This document shows positions 51,865 to 64,000 of a stretch of 64,000 nucleotides of DNA, in pieces. A model generated the notes under the pieces. It was not told the origin of the DNA and made no database searches. It saw nothing but the letters and a program-made list of their open reading frames with translations. The stretch is from NCBI GenBank assembly GCA_012845835.1, contig JABAKD010000020.1:6427915-6491914 (forward strand), read 5' to 3'. A program made the translations under genes and the position numbers. Numbering within the stretch: position 1 is the stretch's first letter; every line of letters starts with the position of its first letter. Origin of the DNA: Undaria pinnatifida (Eukaryota; Sar; Phaeophyceae; Laminariales; Alariaceae).

Positions 51865-54330
51865 ACTACACATGTACAGCAGTTTAGCAATGCGATGCTC
51901 GCGCCCACACAGCGTGCCTCTTCTGTAGCCAAGGCTCGCATGATCCCATGGATAGGCAATGTGGGGTTGATCTTGTGTTTTGCTGCAGCATCAGCTGCTA
52001 CGTTTTTGAAGCGCTCGTCGCCATTGACGTTGATTTTGCTGTTCTTGGAGATGTTGATGCCGAACAACACTCCCTCCCCTCAATGTCTCATGTTGTTACA
52101 AGGATCCGCCTGGCGGTGGTTCCCACACGAGCTCCGGGAAGGGGTGTAGGATTTGAGGGGTTGAGGGGTGTGGGGGATAAGATTGTAGTCTATAGACTAG
52201 CTATCGCTAGGAAGTCGCACAGCAGGATTTTTGTAACTGTCGTCAACTTGTGTGCGCTGGTAAAATGGACGGTCATAGCTAACTGTTGCCGTTGTTGCTG
52301 TTGTACAGCAGTAGTAGCATATCGTCTGGCCTGAATTGAGCAATACAATCGTTTGGTAATGGCGGCGTGAGGGTGTCTTAACTTATTTCGACCTTTTTGG
52401 AACGGTTGGAATGGAACGAGGCTGTTCGCTTTCGTTCGTTCAATTCCAACCTGTTTGTGTCCGATGTAAAACTGGGCAAGCGACCCGAACAGATATTAGC
52501 GCAACTGACTTTTGCGGCGGGACCGTGCAGCATAGTCTAGGGCAGAGGTACCGTCATGTTTGCAGCGATTGCTCCTGACACATGGAAAAACTTCACACGC
52601 GAACAGATCTCAAGGCAAGCCTCACAGACGACGGTGCTAGCCGTCCAAGTGGCACCGTCGGGACAGATCTAGAAGTTGTGATGTTGCCCTCGTGGCTTAA
52701 CGAAGGCTACTGAAACTTCTACGAACATCGCTTCCACACTTTTGCCAGAATATATATCGCCAGAGCCTCGTTTGCAACCCAGTATTTTGCCTCGTGAGCC
52801 TCCTGGTGAGGCCACGGCGGTATCGTGTGGCTCCTGCCGCGGGCGAGCCCTACGGCGTCCACACGCGCTCCACCCCAAGAGTCCCAAGTCATCCCATGTG
52901 CACCCATACCCTCGTGGGCCTCGAGCCTGTGAAGAACCAATTCCAGAACCAATCAATTGCCGTAAATCTCGTTCGGTTTTGCTGCACAAAAAAAACTACT
53001 TTGGGACATATTCTTCCTCTTCCAAAATTTGCGGTCTTGGTGGGAACGCTAGGAATCTATTCGATTTGATAACCAATCAGCAACGAGCAAAATCACTTGT
53101 CGTTCCAGGCCCCAAGCGTTCCAATGCCCTTTGGGAGGATTTAAGACACCCCCTGACAGCGTGATATCACCTTCTCGGTATTTAGAGCGGTAGCGGCTAT
53201 CTCGCTCAGTTTTGAGGCCAACTCTTATGGGAGACGAAATTGGAAAACAAACGGGATTTCCCCTTTATGGTGTTGAAACCCACGCAATCGCTGGAAGTTT
53301 TGTTTTACGCGCCGCAGAAGCAACAAAATGTGCTTTCCGCGCACAGCACCCACCACCACCGATGATTGTTCGCCTCACAGGGCACAAGGTGGCGTCAAAC
53401 CTTCTAGGCTGTATGCTCCATATCTATGAAAGTGCTCGCTGTCAAGTTGAAGGGCCGTTGCTTCTGTGTGCCTGAAGTTCTCGCTCGACACGTAAGAGCC
53501 TGACCCATTCTGGCCCAGCTTTTTTCTGAAAAAAACTGGGCCAGAAATGGGCCAGGCTCTTGTTGTTCCGTCTGAGAACGCTGGGCCAGAAATGGGCCAC
53601 TCTTGTTGTTCTGCCTGAAAAAGCTGAGTCAGAAATAGGTCAGCTCTCACGTCTCGAGCGAGACGTCCAGCCGTCGTTCCATCTGGAAAAAACCGGGCCA
53701 GAAATGAGTATGGCTGTAACTTTCGAGCGAGAACGTTAGCTACACACCAGCAACGGCCCTCAATCTTGGCAGCGAGCACTCTCACAGCAGTGGAACATAC
53801 GGCCTCGAGAGTTTGACGTCATATCGTGCCCTGTGAGGCGAGGAACCATCGGCGGTGGATAGGTGCTGTGTGCGGAAAGCACGTTTTTTATGTTTGGGCA
53901 GCGATCGGAAATGGTTCATGTCTACCGACGGCACTGCCTCGGGGTTCCTACACGATGAGGGGAATTCTGTTTTGTTTTCCGATTTCGTCTTTCATAAGAG
54001 TTAGGCCTGACAGCTTATCGGTTTCTTATCGTAGCGTCCAGAGGGGTTGCTCTGCACGCGGGTCCCAGTGACGCTTCTTTACTGCTGCTGCTACTGCTGA
54101 GTATATAGCTTCCGTCACCCCTTCCTGCTGAAATTTGCATATAGACTTCAGGTTATGTCACTTTTGCTTCGTGCGCATTTAAATCCATCCCGTCAGCCAG
54201 CAAAGGTGAGGCTGCGCCCCAACCCCCTCCCCGCCGCTCCGCATGGCCCTGTGCTATTTGCCAATATGACGGATGCTCTATCGATCTCGGCCTCGACGCG
54301 TCTCGAAAACCTGAAAAATGTTGGCTGAAA
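51865..54330. other. No gene recognised; local tandem repeats
   Basis: Several short ORFs in all frames, none recognised. 53515-53730 holds four degenerate units of about 60-65 bp around CTGGGCCAGAAATGGGCCA. A 40 bp segment at 54030-54068 recurs at 56619-56660. Confidence 0.4.
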
Positions 54331-54334
54331 ATTG

Positions 54335-55259
54335 CACACATAGGACGAGTCAAGTCAAGTTAACTCAGTTTACCTTTTTTTGTCCTAACTCAGCAGTGAG
54401 TTAACGAACTTAACTCAGTTGTGCTCACTCAAGGTTTGTGAGTTGAATATTGTAACTCAGTTATGCGCACCCCCGGGGGGTGAGTTAAAGACGATAGCTC
54501 AGTTATGCACACTCCGCGGGGGTGAGTTAAAAACTGTTAGTCAGTTATGCACACTTCCGGCGGATTAGTTGAAGACGATAGCTCAGTTATACACACTCAG
54601 GGGTGGTTAGTTACAGACAACTCAGTTATGCACACTCAGGGCTGGAGAGTGAGAGACGATAACTCAGTTATGCGCGCTCAGGGGGTGTGAGTTAAAGAAC
54701 ATTACGGAGCTAACTCATGAGTCGTCCGATGTGTGGCCTTTTTTCACTTCGTTGTACTTGATGAAATGTAATGTTCGCACGTCTTTTTCGCCCAGAGCCC
54801 GGAGCCATTGCTTTTGTTCTTGTTTTTACAGTGCACTTGCGGGGGGGTTTTCCCGCACGTGTAACAGCAGCAGACACGAACAAAACAAAAAGTCACGTTC
54901 CTATTTTCGCTGACTTGCGCTAGTTGTTTTACTGCGGTGATACTGATCTTGCGTCCACTTGTACATGATGAGTTATGAATGAGAGTTGAAGCACACTGAG
55001 TTGCAGAGCGTAGCTCACTTGTGTGACCCTCGGCGGCGGGGATTAATTAAAGATTATAACTCAGTTATGCACACTTGCGGGGGGTGGATTAAAGACGATA
55101 ACTCAATTGTACACACTCTGCGGGGGTGAGATAAAGACCATAACTCAGTTATACGCACTCAGGGATAGTGAGTTAAAGACGATAACTCATTTATGTGCAC
55201 TCAGGGGGTGTGAATTAAGAAACTTAACTGAGTCAACTCATGAGTTGTCCGATGTGTGG
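54335..55259. repeat. ACTCAGTTATGCACACTC minisatellite with inverted edges
   Basis: Units of about 55-60 bp (GAGTTAAAGACGATAACTCA then GTTATGCACACTCAGGGGG) repeat about seven times at 54363-54715 and about four to five times at 55030-55225. They are split by 54736-55000. Each block ends with GTCCGATGTGTGG (54724-54736, 55247-55259). The left edge CACACATAGGAC (54335-54346) is the near inverse of that end. Confidence 0.75.
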
Positions 55260-55746
55260 AAAATTGTGAGCGGCCGTTGTGACGCACGATTTCAAATTTG
55301 AAGTTCAGTATATTTATATATGTACCTGCATGAAAACATGAAAAGTAACCAAACGCCCGTGGGCATGCACACTCTCCCTCGTCCAAACCATTGCGTGCGC
55401 TCGAACCCCGCACTGCTGCTGTGTACCTTGCCATATAGCCAGGACAACAAGTTCACACACACGATCGGGCCCCGTGTCACGGAGTTCGGTCGCAAAAGAT
55501 GGAAAGAGAGATAGCTGGACAGCTACAACAACCAGCCGTTGTTGTCGTGACCAGAGCAGCAGATAAAAATAGAAGAACGTGGCCCTTGACCCAGTTCGCG
55601 ATAGACGGAGAGAGAGATAGCTGGACAGCTATACCTGGTATACGAGAGCTAGCAGTTGTCGTCGTGGCAGGAGCAGAGAAAAATTGACGGACGGGTGACA
55701 CGTTGCAACATGTACGGCACGATTTTCCCGACCAGACCGTTCACGG

Positions 55747-56130
55747 TTGACACCACAGAGCCCTACAATGGAAGGCACACGAAGCGCGGAATTCGTGAGC
55801 GATCGGGGGCAGAAATTCCAAAATGCTGGTCGGACGCGTAGAGCAAAATTTTCAGGAGAAAATAAAAGTCAGATCACTCATCGGATTGATGAGTGGTTGG
55901 CGACAGAGCCAGATTGCTCATTAACTTGGATTGAGCAGGGGATGGCTATAAAACATGGAAGTATACCTAAAAACATAATTGAAAGTCAGGGGAATTGGGG
56001 ATTGTTTGGAAACTTGATGAAAGAGCCCAGGACTAAAGTCACTGTGAATTCTGAGTCGAGTTTCGGACATCCATTATTTTTCTTTTTTTTCAATTTTTTT
56101 TTCGGATTTTTTTTGCTGAATTCAGTGTGA
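55747..56130 (+). CDS. Unassigned ORF, 127 codons
   Basis: It contains ITHRIDEWLATEPDCSLTWI and HGSIPKNIIESQGNWGLFG, which look protein-like, and ends in a Phe-rich stretch encoded by T runs, so the true 3' end is probably earlier. No family recognised. It could be an exon or a transposon gene remnant. Confidence 0.25.
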   Translation: MTPQSPTMEGTRSAEFVSDRGQKFQNAGRTRRAKFSGENKSQITHRIDEWLATEPDCSLTWIEQGMAIKHGSIPKNIIESQGNWGLFGNLMKEPRTKVTVNSESSFGHPLFFFFFNFFFGFFLLNSV

Positions 56131-56205
56131 TTTTTTTTGTCTTGACTGGTACTGTGTGAATTTTATGTCGAAGCTAGAGTGACTTTTTGCCTTGAAGCTA
56201 GTGCC

Positions 56206-57081
56206 TTATTTTTTCGTCAAGGTAGTGTGAGAACGGCCCCAGGCGGGAAATGGGGTGGTGTGGTAAAGTATGGTATGATCCAGCATGATATTTTTAATCT
56301 TGGATTTAGTGGGGTAACGGGTCTCTCGCTCTTTGTTGATCGCTTTTCGATCCTGAAACCATCTCTCATAAGACCGTCTCTGAATCCGAAAATGAACTTT
56401 TTCGGAGGGCAATACCGGTTTGCAACCCTTACAGATCCGAAACTGATGATTTTTTAGGCTCCTATTTCCGTGTATCGTTTTCGGGACGGCCCCCACCCGA
56501 CCAGTTTCGGAATCGTGTCCGAAAATGGTGCCTGAATTTTCCTCATGGCGGTTCCCAGTACGTCTTGGGAGGCAACAAACGTGGTAACAAGCGAAAGCAG
56601 CAGTACAAGACACTGCTTGTAGCGTCCGGAGGGGTTGCTCCGCACGCGAGTCCCAGTGAAAATATGAGGCTGAGAATATTCTCCAGACTGCTGACTCGAA
56701 GCGGTTGTGGTCTTCGTGCAAATTCATCCCGTAAAAAAACAACGAAGTCGGAGAAGTTGCCCCTCCCCGCGCCGTCGTTGCCTGTTGAAAGCTACGAGTG
56801 TGCTGCTGTACTGTGGTAAAGCTCCACGGGATATCCTCGGCAAACAAAGCAGACTGCGCCTCCTGGCGCTCTCGAAACCGCACAAAGACAGACTGGCCAA
56901 GCAGAGGATGTGTGTGCCCTCGGCACTTAATACGCGGGTTTGTTCGCTGAGCGGGGGGCGGAGCGGGGCGGGGAGCGGAGCGGACAGAGTACAAAGCAAG
57001 TAGTACGGTTGTACCTTTACTCGGACTGGCAGCTCTAGTGCTTTCCGCCTCGACTTTGAGGCACCAAGGCCCCACGCACAC
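56206..57081 (-). other. Longest non-array ORF outside the ARF-GEF, function unknown
   Basis: 291 codons open on the minus strand, with no recognisable domain, signal or bias. Opposite-strand frames are open too. It may be a chance ORF, and part of it overlaps the repeat copy at 56619-56660. Confidence 0.15.
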
Positions 57082-57099
57082 GGCACCGCGGGGGCGCTG

Positions 57100-58100
57100 C
57101 CTCCGACCCCCCGCCTGGGGGAGCCCACCGGTCGAGCCCGCGGCGTCTTGCCTCCCTGCGACCCGATCCTGGCCGATATTCTACCTTTCGTGCCGGGTTT
57201 CAAAGAGAGCAACTGTTCGGTGGGCCTGCCGCTCGGCCGCCGATGAGAAAGGTATGTATGTTTATGCATACTGCTTCTATGGTATATTCCCCAGTGGATG
57301 CCAGTGGGGTCTCTAATAGGAAAGAGTGTTCTCGCCCGATCGGTTTTCCCTCTAAAATCAAGGTAAATTTATCTCAAGAACCAAGATCAATGACGAATCG
57401 ATTTTCCTTCAAAGCCAGAGTTTATGTCCGATCGATTTGCCCCTGAACACATCTGATGGTTGAGCCACAAGCAAGCCTAGCAAACAGCTCCGCGTCCCTC
57501 GACTTCGTAACCTCGCCGTTGAGCGGTGCGGGAGTGGGTTATGAGGAGCCGCATCTTAGACGTAAGTTCTAGTTTGTGGCACCGTCATTTCCCCGATTCT
57601 CCCGCATTTCTATTTAGTATAAAACTGAAAATACACTCCAGCTGTGAGATCGAAGAATTTGTCGAAACTCATCTTTGTAAGCTGTGTGTGATACTCCGAT
57701 CGCGCGTATTACGGGGTGTGTGTTTATATAGTATACAAGCCCTCCCCCCGGAAAGGGCCTAGGGGAGTGGCGCAAGGACACATTATGATCACTACCGGAC
57801 GCCATGACCATGTGTTATTATTGTACATGCAAAAAAAACTTGCCCGGAAAAAATAATGAATTCCCATTTTACCCGCAGTACTTTAGCACTTTTGGGGTGC
57901 TCGATATAGACGTGCCCACGACCGATCTATTGTTGAGAAAACGCACGCAACACCATGGTCTCCATTTGACAACGCACAAATATTGTACACCATATGATAT
58001 GTATGATTCCGAGAAGAGCGTCACACTTCGAACTGCAGCTTAGAGACCGCCAGGAAGCGAGAAGGGACACGTGTGGCGTGAGATGCGACTTAATGTTTAA
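57100..58100. other. Intergenic, nothing recognised
   Basis: Short ORFs only. A TTTCC(T/C)TC(T/A)AAA motif pair at 57344-57415 is the only local repetition seen. Confidence 0.35.
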
Positions 58101-58104
58101 TATT

Positions 58105-59170
58105 ATGTAAAGTGCACGTATTGAGAACGACGGAGCAAGAAGACAGTGCGTGGCAGGCTATGACAAAAGCAACTCGCCGCCGTAAAGAGAGGATACGGCA
58201 CGCGCACATGGTCCTACCTGCAGCGTTTTGCTCTGCGCATGTTGTCTGCTGTCTGTCATCTGCGATCTTCGCAAAAATAACGGGAAAAAAATCGTTAAAA
58301 AACTGCCAAAGTTCCTCTGTGGAGGTAAATGTATAAGGATGGGTTGGTATCTAAATTATTACTATTACAAAGGTCCCTATGTTTCCGCATCGATGGACAC
58401 GCGCACCCAGAACGGCAGCACAGCAGCAACGTGTGGTATGGTGGGGTGACAAATTATGACAGGCTCCAACAAAAGCAACTCGCCGCAGCATAGCGAGGAC
58501 ATGCCAAGCGCACATAAATGGTGTTGCCTACCGCTGCTGCTGTGCGGCAGAGGTGTAGCGTTGTGCTCTCCGCATATTGTCTGCTGTCTGTCATCTGCGA
58601 TCTTACATAAGTAAATGATGGTACCTACCGCTGCTGCTTTGCGGCAGAGTTGTAGCGTTGTAACGAAACACACCATCATGAACCTAAATGTAAGGATCGT
58701 TTGAGTACTAATATGATATTCAAACGATCCTTACACTTTACGCCGGCAGGTCACTTGACACTTGACAGAAGCAGCAGAAGCAGCAGCAGCGAGAGGTAGT
58801 GGCGTATAGGCGGGTAGAGCATCGCAGGCTCCGATCAAAGCAATCAGCTACTACAACAGCAGCCACACGCGCATAGAGTTGCAGGCTGCTGCTGCTGGGC
58901 GGCAGGATCGTAGCGTGGTGCCATGTGCCACAATCAAAAGGTTCCTATATTACCGCCCAAATTGGCGCGATCTACGGACATGCTATGAACATGCGCACGC
59001 AGCGGCAGCACACAGCAGAATTATGGGGTATGGTGGGGTGTCAAATGACACGCTCCGATCAAAGCAATCACCTACTACAACAGCAGCCATACGCGCATAG
59101 AGTTACAAGCTGCTGCTAAGGGGCTGGACTGCTTCTGGGCGGCAGGATCGTAGCGTGGTGCTTTGTGCAA
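58105..59170. repeat. Higher-order tandem repeat, four diverged copies
   Basis: Two copies (about 58160-58300 and 58461-58612) share ACAAAAGCAACTCGCCGC and TTGTCTGCTGTCTGTCATCT. Two more (about 58830-58960 and 59049-59170) share CTCCGATCAAAGCAATCA and GGCGGCAGGATCGTAGCGTG. All pairs are linked by related GCAGCACA/GGTATGGTGGGGTG segments. Confidence 0.7.
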
Positions 59171-60754
59171 AAATAGGGAAATGTACGTGTACCCTTTACG
59201 TAGCTCTACGAGCAGAAAAACCCGGTTTGCATCTAAATCTCACGTGCGTACACGGGGATAGGGGATGCAAAACCCCAATCCCCGGGGATGTTGCGGAAAC
59301 CCGGGGATTTGTCTTGAGTGTGCCCAAGGCCAAAAAAATTCAAAGGCTTGCCACGCGCGACACGCTGGACGGATCGCGCCCAAACCTCCGGCAACGTGAC
59401 CCCGACGGTCGAATTGTGCCCACCCCATCCGACGTTTCGGGCAAAGGTGCGAGCACGAAGAGATTTGCCCGAAGAAAAAAAAATGCCAATTGTACGTATA
59501 CATATATGTATATCGTATTGGTCGTCTGGGTGAGCTAGTTGTATGCTGTTTCCCTTCACGGCCGGTAAAAACGCAAAACCCTAAGGTAGAAACAGAATAC
59601 GGGAACATGTTACGTACTGCCAGGGAGGCCTGTCTCCGTGGGAAAGTAGGGTGGCAGGTGAGATAAGCGTTTCACCTTCCCTAACCAGATTTCATCTTGA
59701 CCTGAATTGGATCATGAAGCTACTCTTCTATCTCGAGCTACACACAAGCGAGTGGCAACGAGGACCTGCATGATGGGCAAACCTGGCAGGGGATAGTCTG
59801 CGCCCCCATGTCCCCACAGCACCAAACGCAATGTAAATGGACTAATTAGAGCGATTTGTATCAAGGCTTCAGGGCCCCCCGGTTATGAGCACAATTTCAA
59901 ACAAAAATGGGGTGTTCAAAGAATAACGGCATTATAAATAGAACAAAGGCTGGCACAACTCGCGCATAAAAACTGTGGGAAAAAACAGAAATTAGGCCGA
60001 AACAGTGCGTATTTGACTCGCATAATGGTCGAATAACCATGGAATACTTGCCCGCATAATCGCCTCTCTCTTTGTCGCTTATGCGACGCCGAAAAAAATC
60101 GCTGAAAATCCCGATTTCATTCGCGTATTGAGTAAAAATCTAAGCTCGCTAATATTTTCGCCGGTTTTCTTGCATACTACTCGCGCAGGGGAAAAATTCG
60201 CCATGCGACCGCAATTCGTATAAAACGCTCGACCTCGGGATGAATCTATACAGTTCATACCCAGAGCGTCAAAGATAAGGCCATTTGGGATATAAGAGCG
60301 GTCGAATCGCCATGTCCCGGCATACTAACGGGGCATACTAACAGCCATATATTGCCCACAACAGATGAGAGCAATGAGCGCCTGCTTCGGCTTGTCACAG
60401 GGCGATCTTGAATCGGAATACCCCCACTGTACTGCTGTAATTTCTTGTTGGAGTAGCTTGTCTGAAAAGCTGTTCTCGTATTGTATCAGACATACAACAT
60501 CAGCAGCGCCTCGAAGAGAACCGCAAGTCACAAGAAACACATGCTCGTACCGGTACTACAGGGAGGACAGCAGTGCTACACCGCAGGTCAAACTGCTCGA
60601 GCGTGATCGGGCACTCCGCGAGAAGTACGCATACCTCAAGATGCGTTGGCTGTGAAGGGGAGCTGCCCACTACGTACTTGCCAGGGTCACCAGCGATTGT
60701 AGGAGGCCCTATACGCCGTGACGCAAGGAAATCCCTAGCATTTCACTACTACTG

Positions 60755-60975
60755 CTGTATCGCCGATTGCTGGCGCACACAAAATATTTGTCAAGAAGAT
60801 CCCTATTTTATTATACTGCTATGTCGTCGATTGCTGCGGCGCACGCGAGATATTGCCAAGAAGATCCCTATTACTCTATATCATCAATTGCTGGCGAACA
60901 CGAGATGATAGTTTCAAGAACATCGCTAGTTTATTATACTGTTGTATCATCAATGGCTGGCGTACACGATGTATT
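60755..60975. repeat. Tandem array of about 60-70 bp units
   Basis: About three to four units of (C/T)ATTGCTGGCG(C/A)ACAC... followed by CAAGAAGATCCCTATT and TTATACTG(C/T)TGT. ORFs here are repeat-derived. Confidence 0.7.
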
Positions 60976-61439
60976 GACCAGCAACAACAGTCAGTAGCCA
61001 GCGCAACTCTTGCAACAACACTACAAAGCGAACACTACTTTGATAATCACACCCCTGAAGCTGCATCCACGTTTGTGGGGGTAAATATACGTAGAATTTG
61101 AGTGGGATATTTATTATGCGGTCCTGAAAGATGGACCGTGGATCGTCGACCAATACATACGGAACGACTCTTTGGAGCGGCGATGAAAAGTACTGACAAC
61201 ACATGATTTCTCGTACTGCAACTTGTAGAATCGACTCCGTTGTGTTCATTTTCTTTTTTTTATGGTCTGGCCTGTTTGTTGTGTTCTCGTACCGGGTACG
61301 CTAGCATTTCACTTGCTTTATCTTGATTAATTGCGATTGTTTGGCTTACTCTGTCTCAAGAGTCTGTGACCACATAAGTTGCATCTCTCTAGGATGAAGA
61401 ATCAGCACGGACACTGGGTGTACGGATGCCGTTGGGTAG

Positions 61440-61900
61440 GGAACGACCCCCCTCGAAGACAACGCTCGTAACGAAGGGATTTAACCGAGAAATCCGATAT
61501 CGAAAAGCAACGACACAGCAGTAGTACGATAATAGGCCAAACGCTACGAGGTGTGACCATGCAAAAAGTGTTGTGGGGACGAAATAAGACGCCAATTTGC
61601 AAATGATGCCATTTTGGAAATGATGCCAATTTGGAAATGTTTTCCCATGTTTGTTTCGTTCAGCTCTGCATATGCCAAGATCCAAGAGTACCTCGGGCGT
61701 ATACCGCCCAAGATTTTTTTTCTGGCCACTTCTTGCTTGTCTCCCTCAGCCCCCATCTGCGTTCACGTCGAGGTGCGGAACGGATAAGGCAGAGTGAGGG
61801 GCGTTGCAGCCGACCCTCGAAGACGGCGCTCGAACGAAGCGATTTGACCGAGAAATTCCAGTTTCGATAATCCCATACTGTGGTCGAGACGAAAAAAAAC
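61440..61900. repeat. Duplicated segment of about 60 bp, direct orientation
   Basis: CCCTCGAAGACAACGCTCG (from about 61450) with ATTTAACCGAGAAATCC recurs from about 61813 as CCCTCGAAGACGGCGCTCG with ATTTGACCGAGAAATTCC. Between them lies a local triplet of TGCCA(A/T)TTTG(C/G)AAATGATG. Confidence 0.6.
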
Positions 61901-61999
61901 TCCTGGCCAATCCCTGTCGTCTCAAAAACACGAATAATCGAATATACTATATAGATACCAGGTACATTGTAAGCGTACGATCAGCTTTTTAATTGGTGC

Positions 62000-64000
62000 A
62001 CAAGTAATTACCGACGCCATATCAAATATCCTTTTCCTTGTCGTTGCAGTCAATGCTACGAGGAACGTGACGGATGCCGAGTCGAAACGGGGGTTCTTTA
62101 CCCTCGTGCATACTGTACTCCTACTGTAGATGCGTATCACCATCGGCCTCTTCCTGTTCTTAACTAGATCCCACAATGCTACATATACCCCACGTGACGA
62201 ACACACGCACGGCATGTATGATGCCCATTGAGCTACGGAGGGGGGGGGGTCGATCTACTACCCAGGGTTAATTTTTTTAACACAATTCGCCCCCCGGAAC
62301 GACAGGATCTTTGGCACGTACAATACCGGTTGAAGGGTCTCCGTGTACTATCGTGCATGCCTACTCAAAATGCGATCCAATTTGTGGGGCACTAGGGAAC
62401 CGCTTTTTTTCAGGCACGCGCAAGCGGTGGTTCAGAAAATTAAAAGGTCGAAATGAGCTTCGAACACGTGTCCTCAACGATGCCAAGTAATTGTGAAAGG
62501 TTTCACGTGTCGGGCAGATCAGGTCCCCATTTCACGATATAGATATTTCGGAGCAGACGCGACCCTAGTTTATGTAATACTTGTTTATGGTATGACTCAT
62601 GCTACGGTAAAAGTGCACCGTTTTGTCAAGAAGCTCCTCGCTTGAGGATCTCTGTACTGTTAATTCTATACCTCGCCAAAACTGATTTTGAGTAAACTGA
62701 AAGTGCAAATCGATGAACAAGACCATGGGATACGTATGCCAAAAATATTTTTCGCGAAACAAGAGTAACCTTCCGACGATTTTGGGTTAAGAAACACCCA
62801 CCGTCGGTCAGAAACCAGGTCAACCCCCAAAAGTGTTACCTCTATCCTAGGACACGCCACATGATCTGCACCATCTATAGCGTATGGTTGCCTGGATGAG
62901 GTATGCATGACAGGGCTGTTGCGCACATGTTTGGAAGGGCAATCTGTAGGATGCAGCTCGCGCTAGCCGTGTCATATAGGCTCACACCGGCAATGTTAGG
63001 ATCTAGATTGTCTAGATCGAGATACCTGATATGCCCGATGTTTTGCTAGGTCTACCTACTCAGCTACCAGGGTAAAACATCGATCGATTGCCCAGCCCAG
63101 TGTAAGCCGTGTAACCCCCGCCCACTGCACACACAGCAACACGGGCCAAAAAACAGCACCAACAATAGTACCAGCACATTGAGCAATTCCTGTAAGAGTG
63201 CAGTGTGAGCGGTACGATGGTACTTTTTTTCGAGGACTGGTGGTACCAGCTACCACGAATGAAGCAGTGTTCGTACAAACGGATGTCAAAACGGGAGAGA
63301 GCTGTTCGGGGCAATGCCAACATCATATCGTACCAGTTATGTGTATTATTACTTAGCAGGTACGCTCGAAATAAAAGCGGTACGCTCTTGCTGCTGGTGG
63401 TGTGCTGGTGCCGACGCTCTATGCTGCCCCCGTAGTTGCCGTACTGTGATCGGTCTTTCTCGTCTTGGTGTCGTTTTCGTAACTGCTGCTGTTGCAGTTT
63501 ACTCTTGCTAGTGTCAATTGTCAAGACGTCACTACCGGAAGTCTTGGGGCCTTTTTCGTGACGCTTTAGAAGCCTTTGTGTGCATCGTTGTGGCGGCAGG
63601 AAGGACTCAAGGGCCAGCGATCGCGCATGGACGTCGACCTCCCTTTCGCAGCTCGGCTAGGGGTGGAGACGGCAGATGGTGACAAAGACAAAAAGGTCGG
63701 CATGGGTTGGTTTGGGTGGACATGTCAATAATAACCATGTTGTAGCGTTCCTCTTGATATCTTCAAATATCTTTTATGAGCGAAAAATAACATCAGCCGC
63801 CGACGTAAAGCCAACTAGCTAAAGGTTTTTAAAATGTTTTGCCATGCTCCCCTGATTCCGTGTAACACCCGTACACCAGCGTGATGCTGTTCCCCAGCTT
63901 TACACCTGATACCTGGTACCCGGTATGTTATATCACCATGTACAGGCAAAGCCTTCCCCTTCTGCCTTGGCATGAATACGTGGCAGAAACGAGTACGAAT
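62000..64000. other. Right-end region, no gene recognised
   Basis: Only short ORFs; the longest (63524-63060, minus, 154 codons) shows no domain. AGTGTTACCTCTATCCTAGG at 62832-62851 resembles 17590-17612. TACCWGGTA occurs at 61956 and 63910. Confidence 0.35.

Overview
The window looks like nuclear DNA of a multicellular stramenopile, most likely a brown alga. This is inferred from gene architecture (one gene over about 26 kb in 24 exons, with Ala/Gly/Ser-rich insertions inside conserved domains), from many decayed transposons, from microsatellite-rich introns and from TTAGGG-type interstitial repeats. No bacterial features (operons, Shine-Dalgarno sites, CRISPR) are seen. The species cannot be fixed from the sequence.

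Layout. 1 to about 6 kb: decayed mobile DNA. It holds a frameshifted Ty3/gypsy RNase H remnant at the left edge, a small ORF pair at 3.66-4.23 kb, and a 0.8 kb element with inverted ends at 4.95-5.74 kb. 6.3-8.4 kb: a CCATGAAAG array. 9.05-10.14 kb: a cluster of tRNA-derived SINE-like units. 10.19-10.38 kb and 20.18-20.43 kb (minus strand): two phase-matched exons of a seven-transmembrane, GPCR/RGS-like protein. Their 9.8 kb intron is filled by a TAACAT/ATGTTA array (11.9-13.5 kb) and a CATGGTC array (14.7-19.2 kb) that changes strand near 16.5-16.9 kb. 21.0-22.0 kb: a CCCATGGG array with a CCGCGG sub-array inside it. 22-25.2 kb: intergenic.

25.19-51.26 kb (minus strand): the main gene, a GBF1/GNOM-type large ARF guanine nucleotide exchange factor. 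I rebuilt 24 exons by hand. All junction phases agree, and the coding length is 7,206 nt (2,401 codons plus stop). The domain order is DCB, HUS, Sec7, HDS1, HDS2, HDS3. The Sec7 domain keeps its catalytic glutamate but carries an insertion of about 130 residues. The introns hold LINE-like fragments, a tandem pair of elements with inverted ends, a foldback repeat, a 43 bp tandem triplet and a pentanucleotide array. About 0.2 kb upstream, a short plus-strand ORF with a signal-peptide-like start (51.47 kb) may be the first exon of a divergent gene.

51.7-64 kb: mostly intergenic repeats, including an ACTCAGTTATGCACACTC minisatellite bounded by inverted edges and several higher-order tandem repeats. 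The 9-mer TACCWGGTA recurs at least ten times across the window, against about 0.5 expected by chance.

The two recognised genes are signalling and trafficking components (a receptor-like membrane protein and an ARF activator). They are neighbours, but nothing in the sequence shows that they work together.
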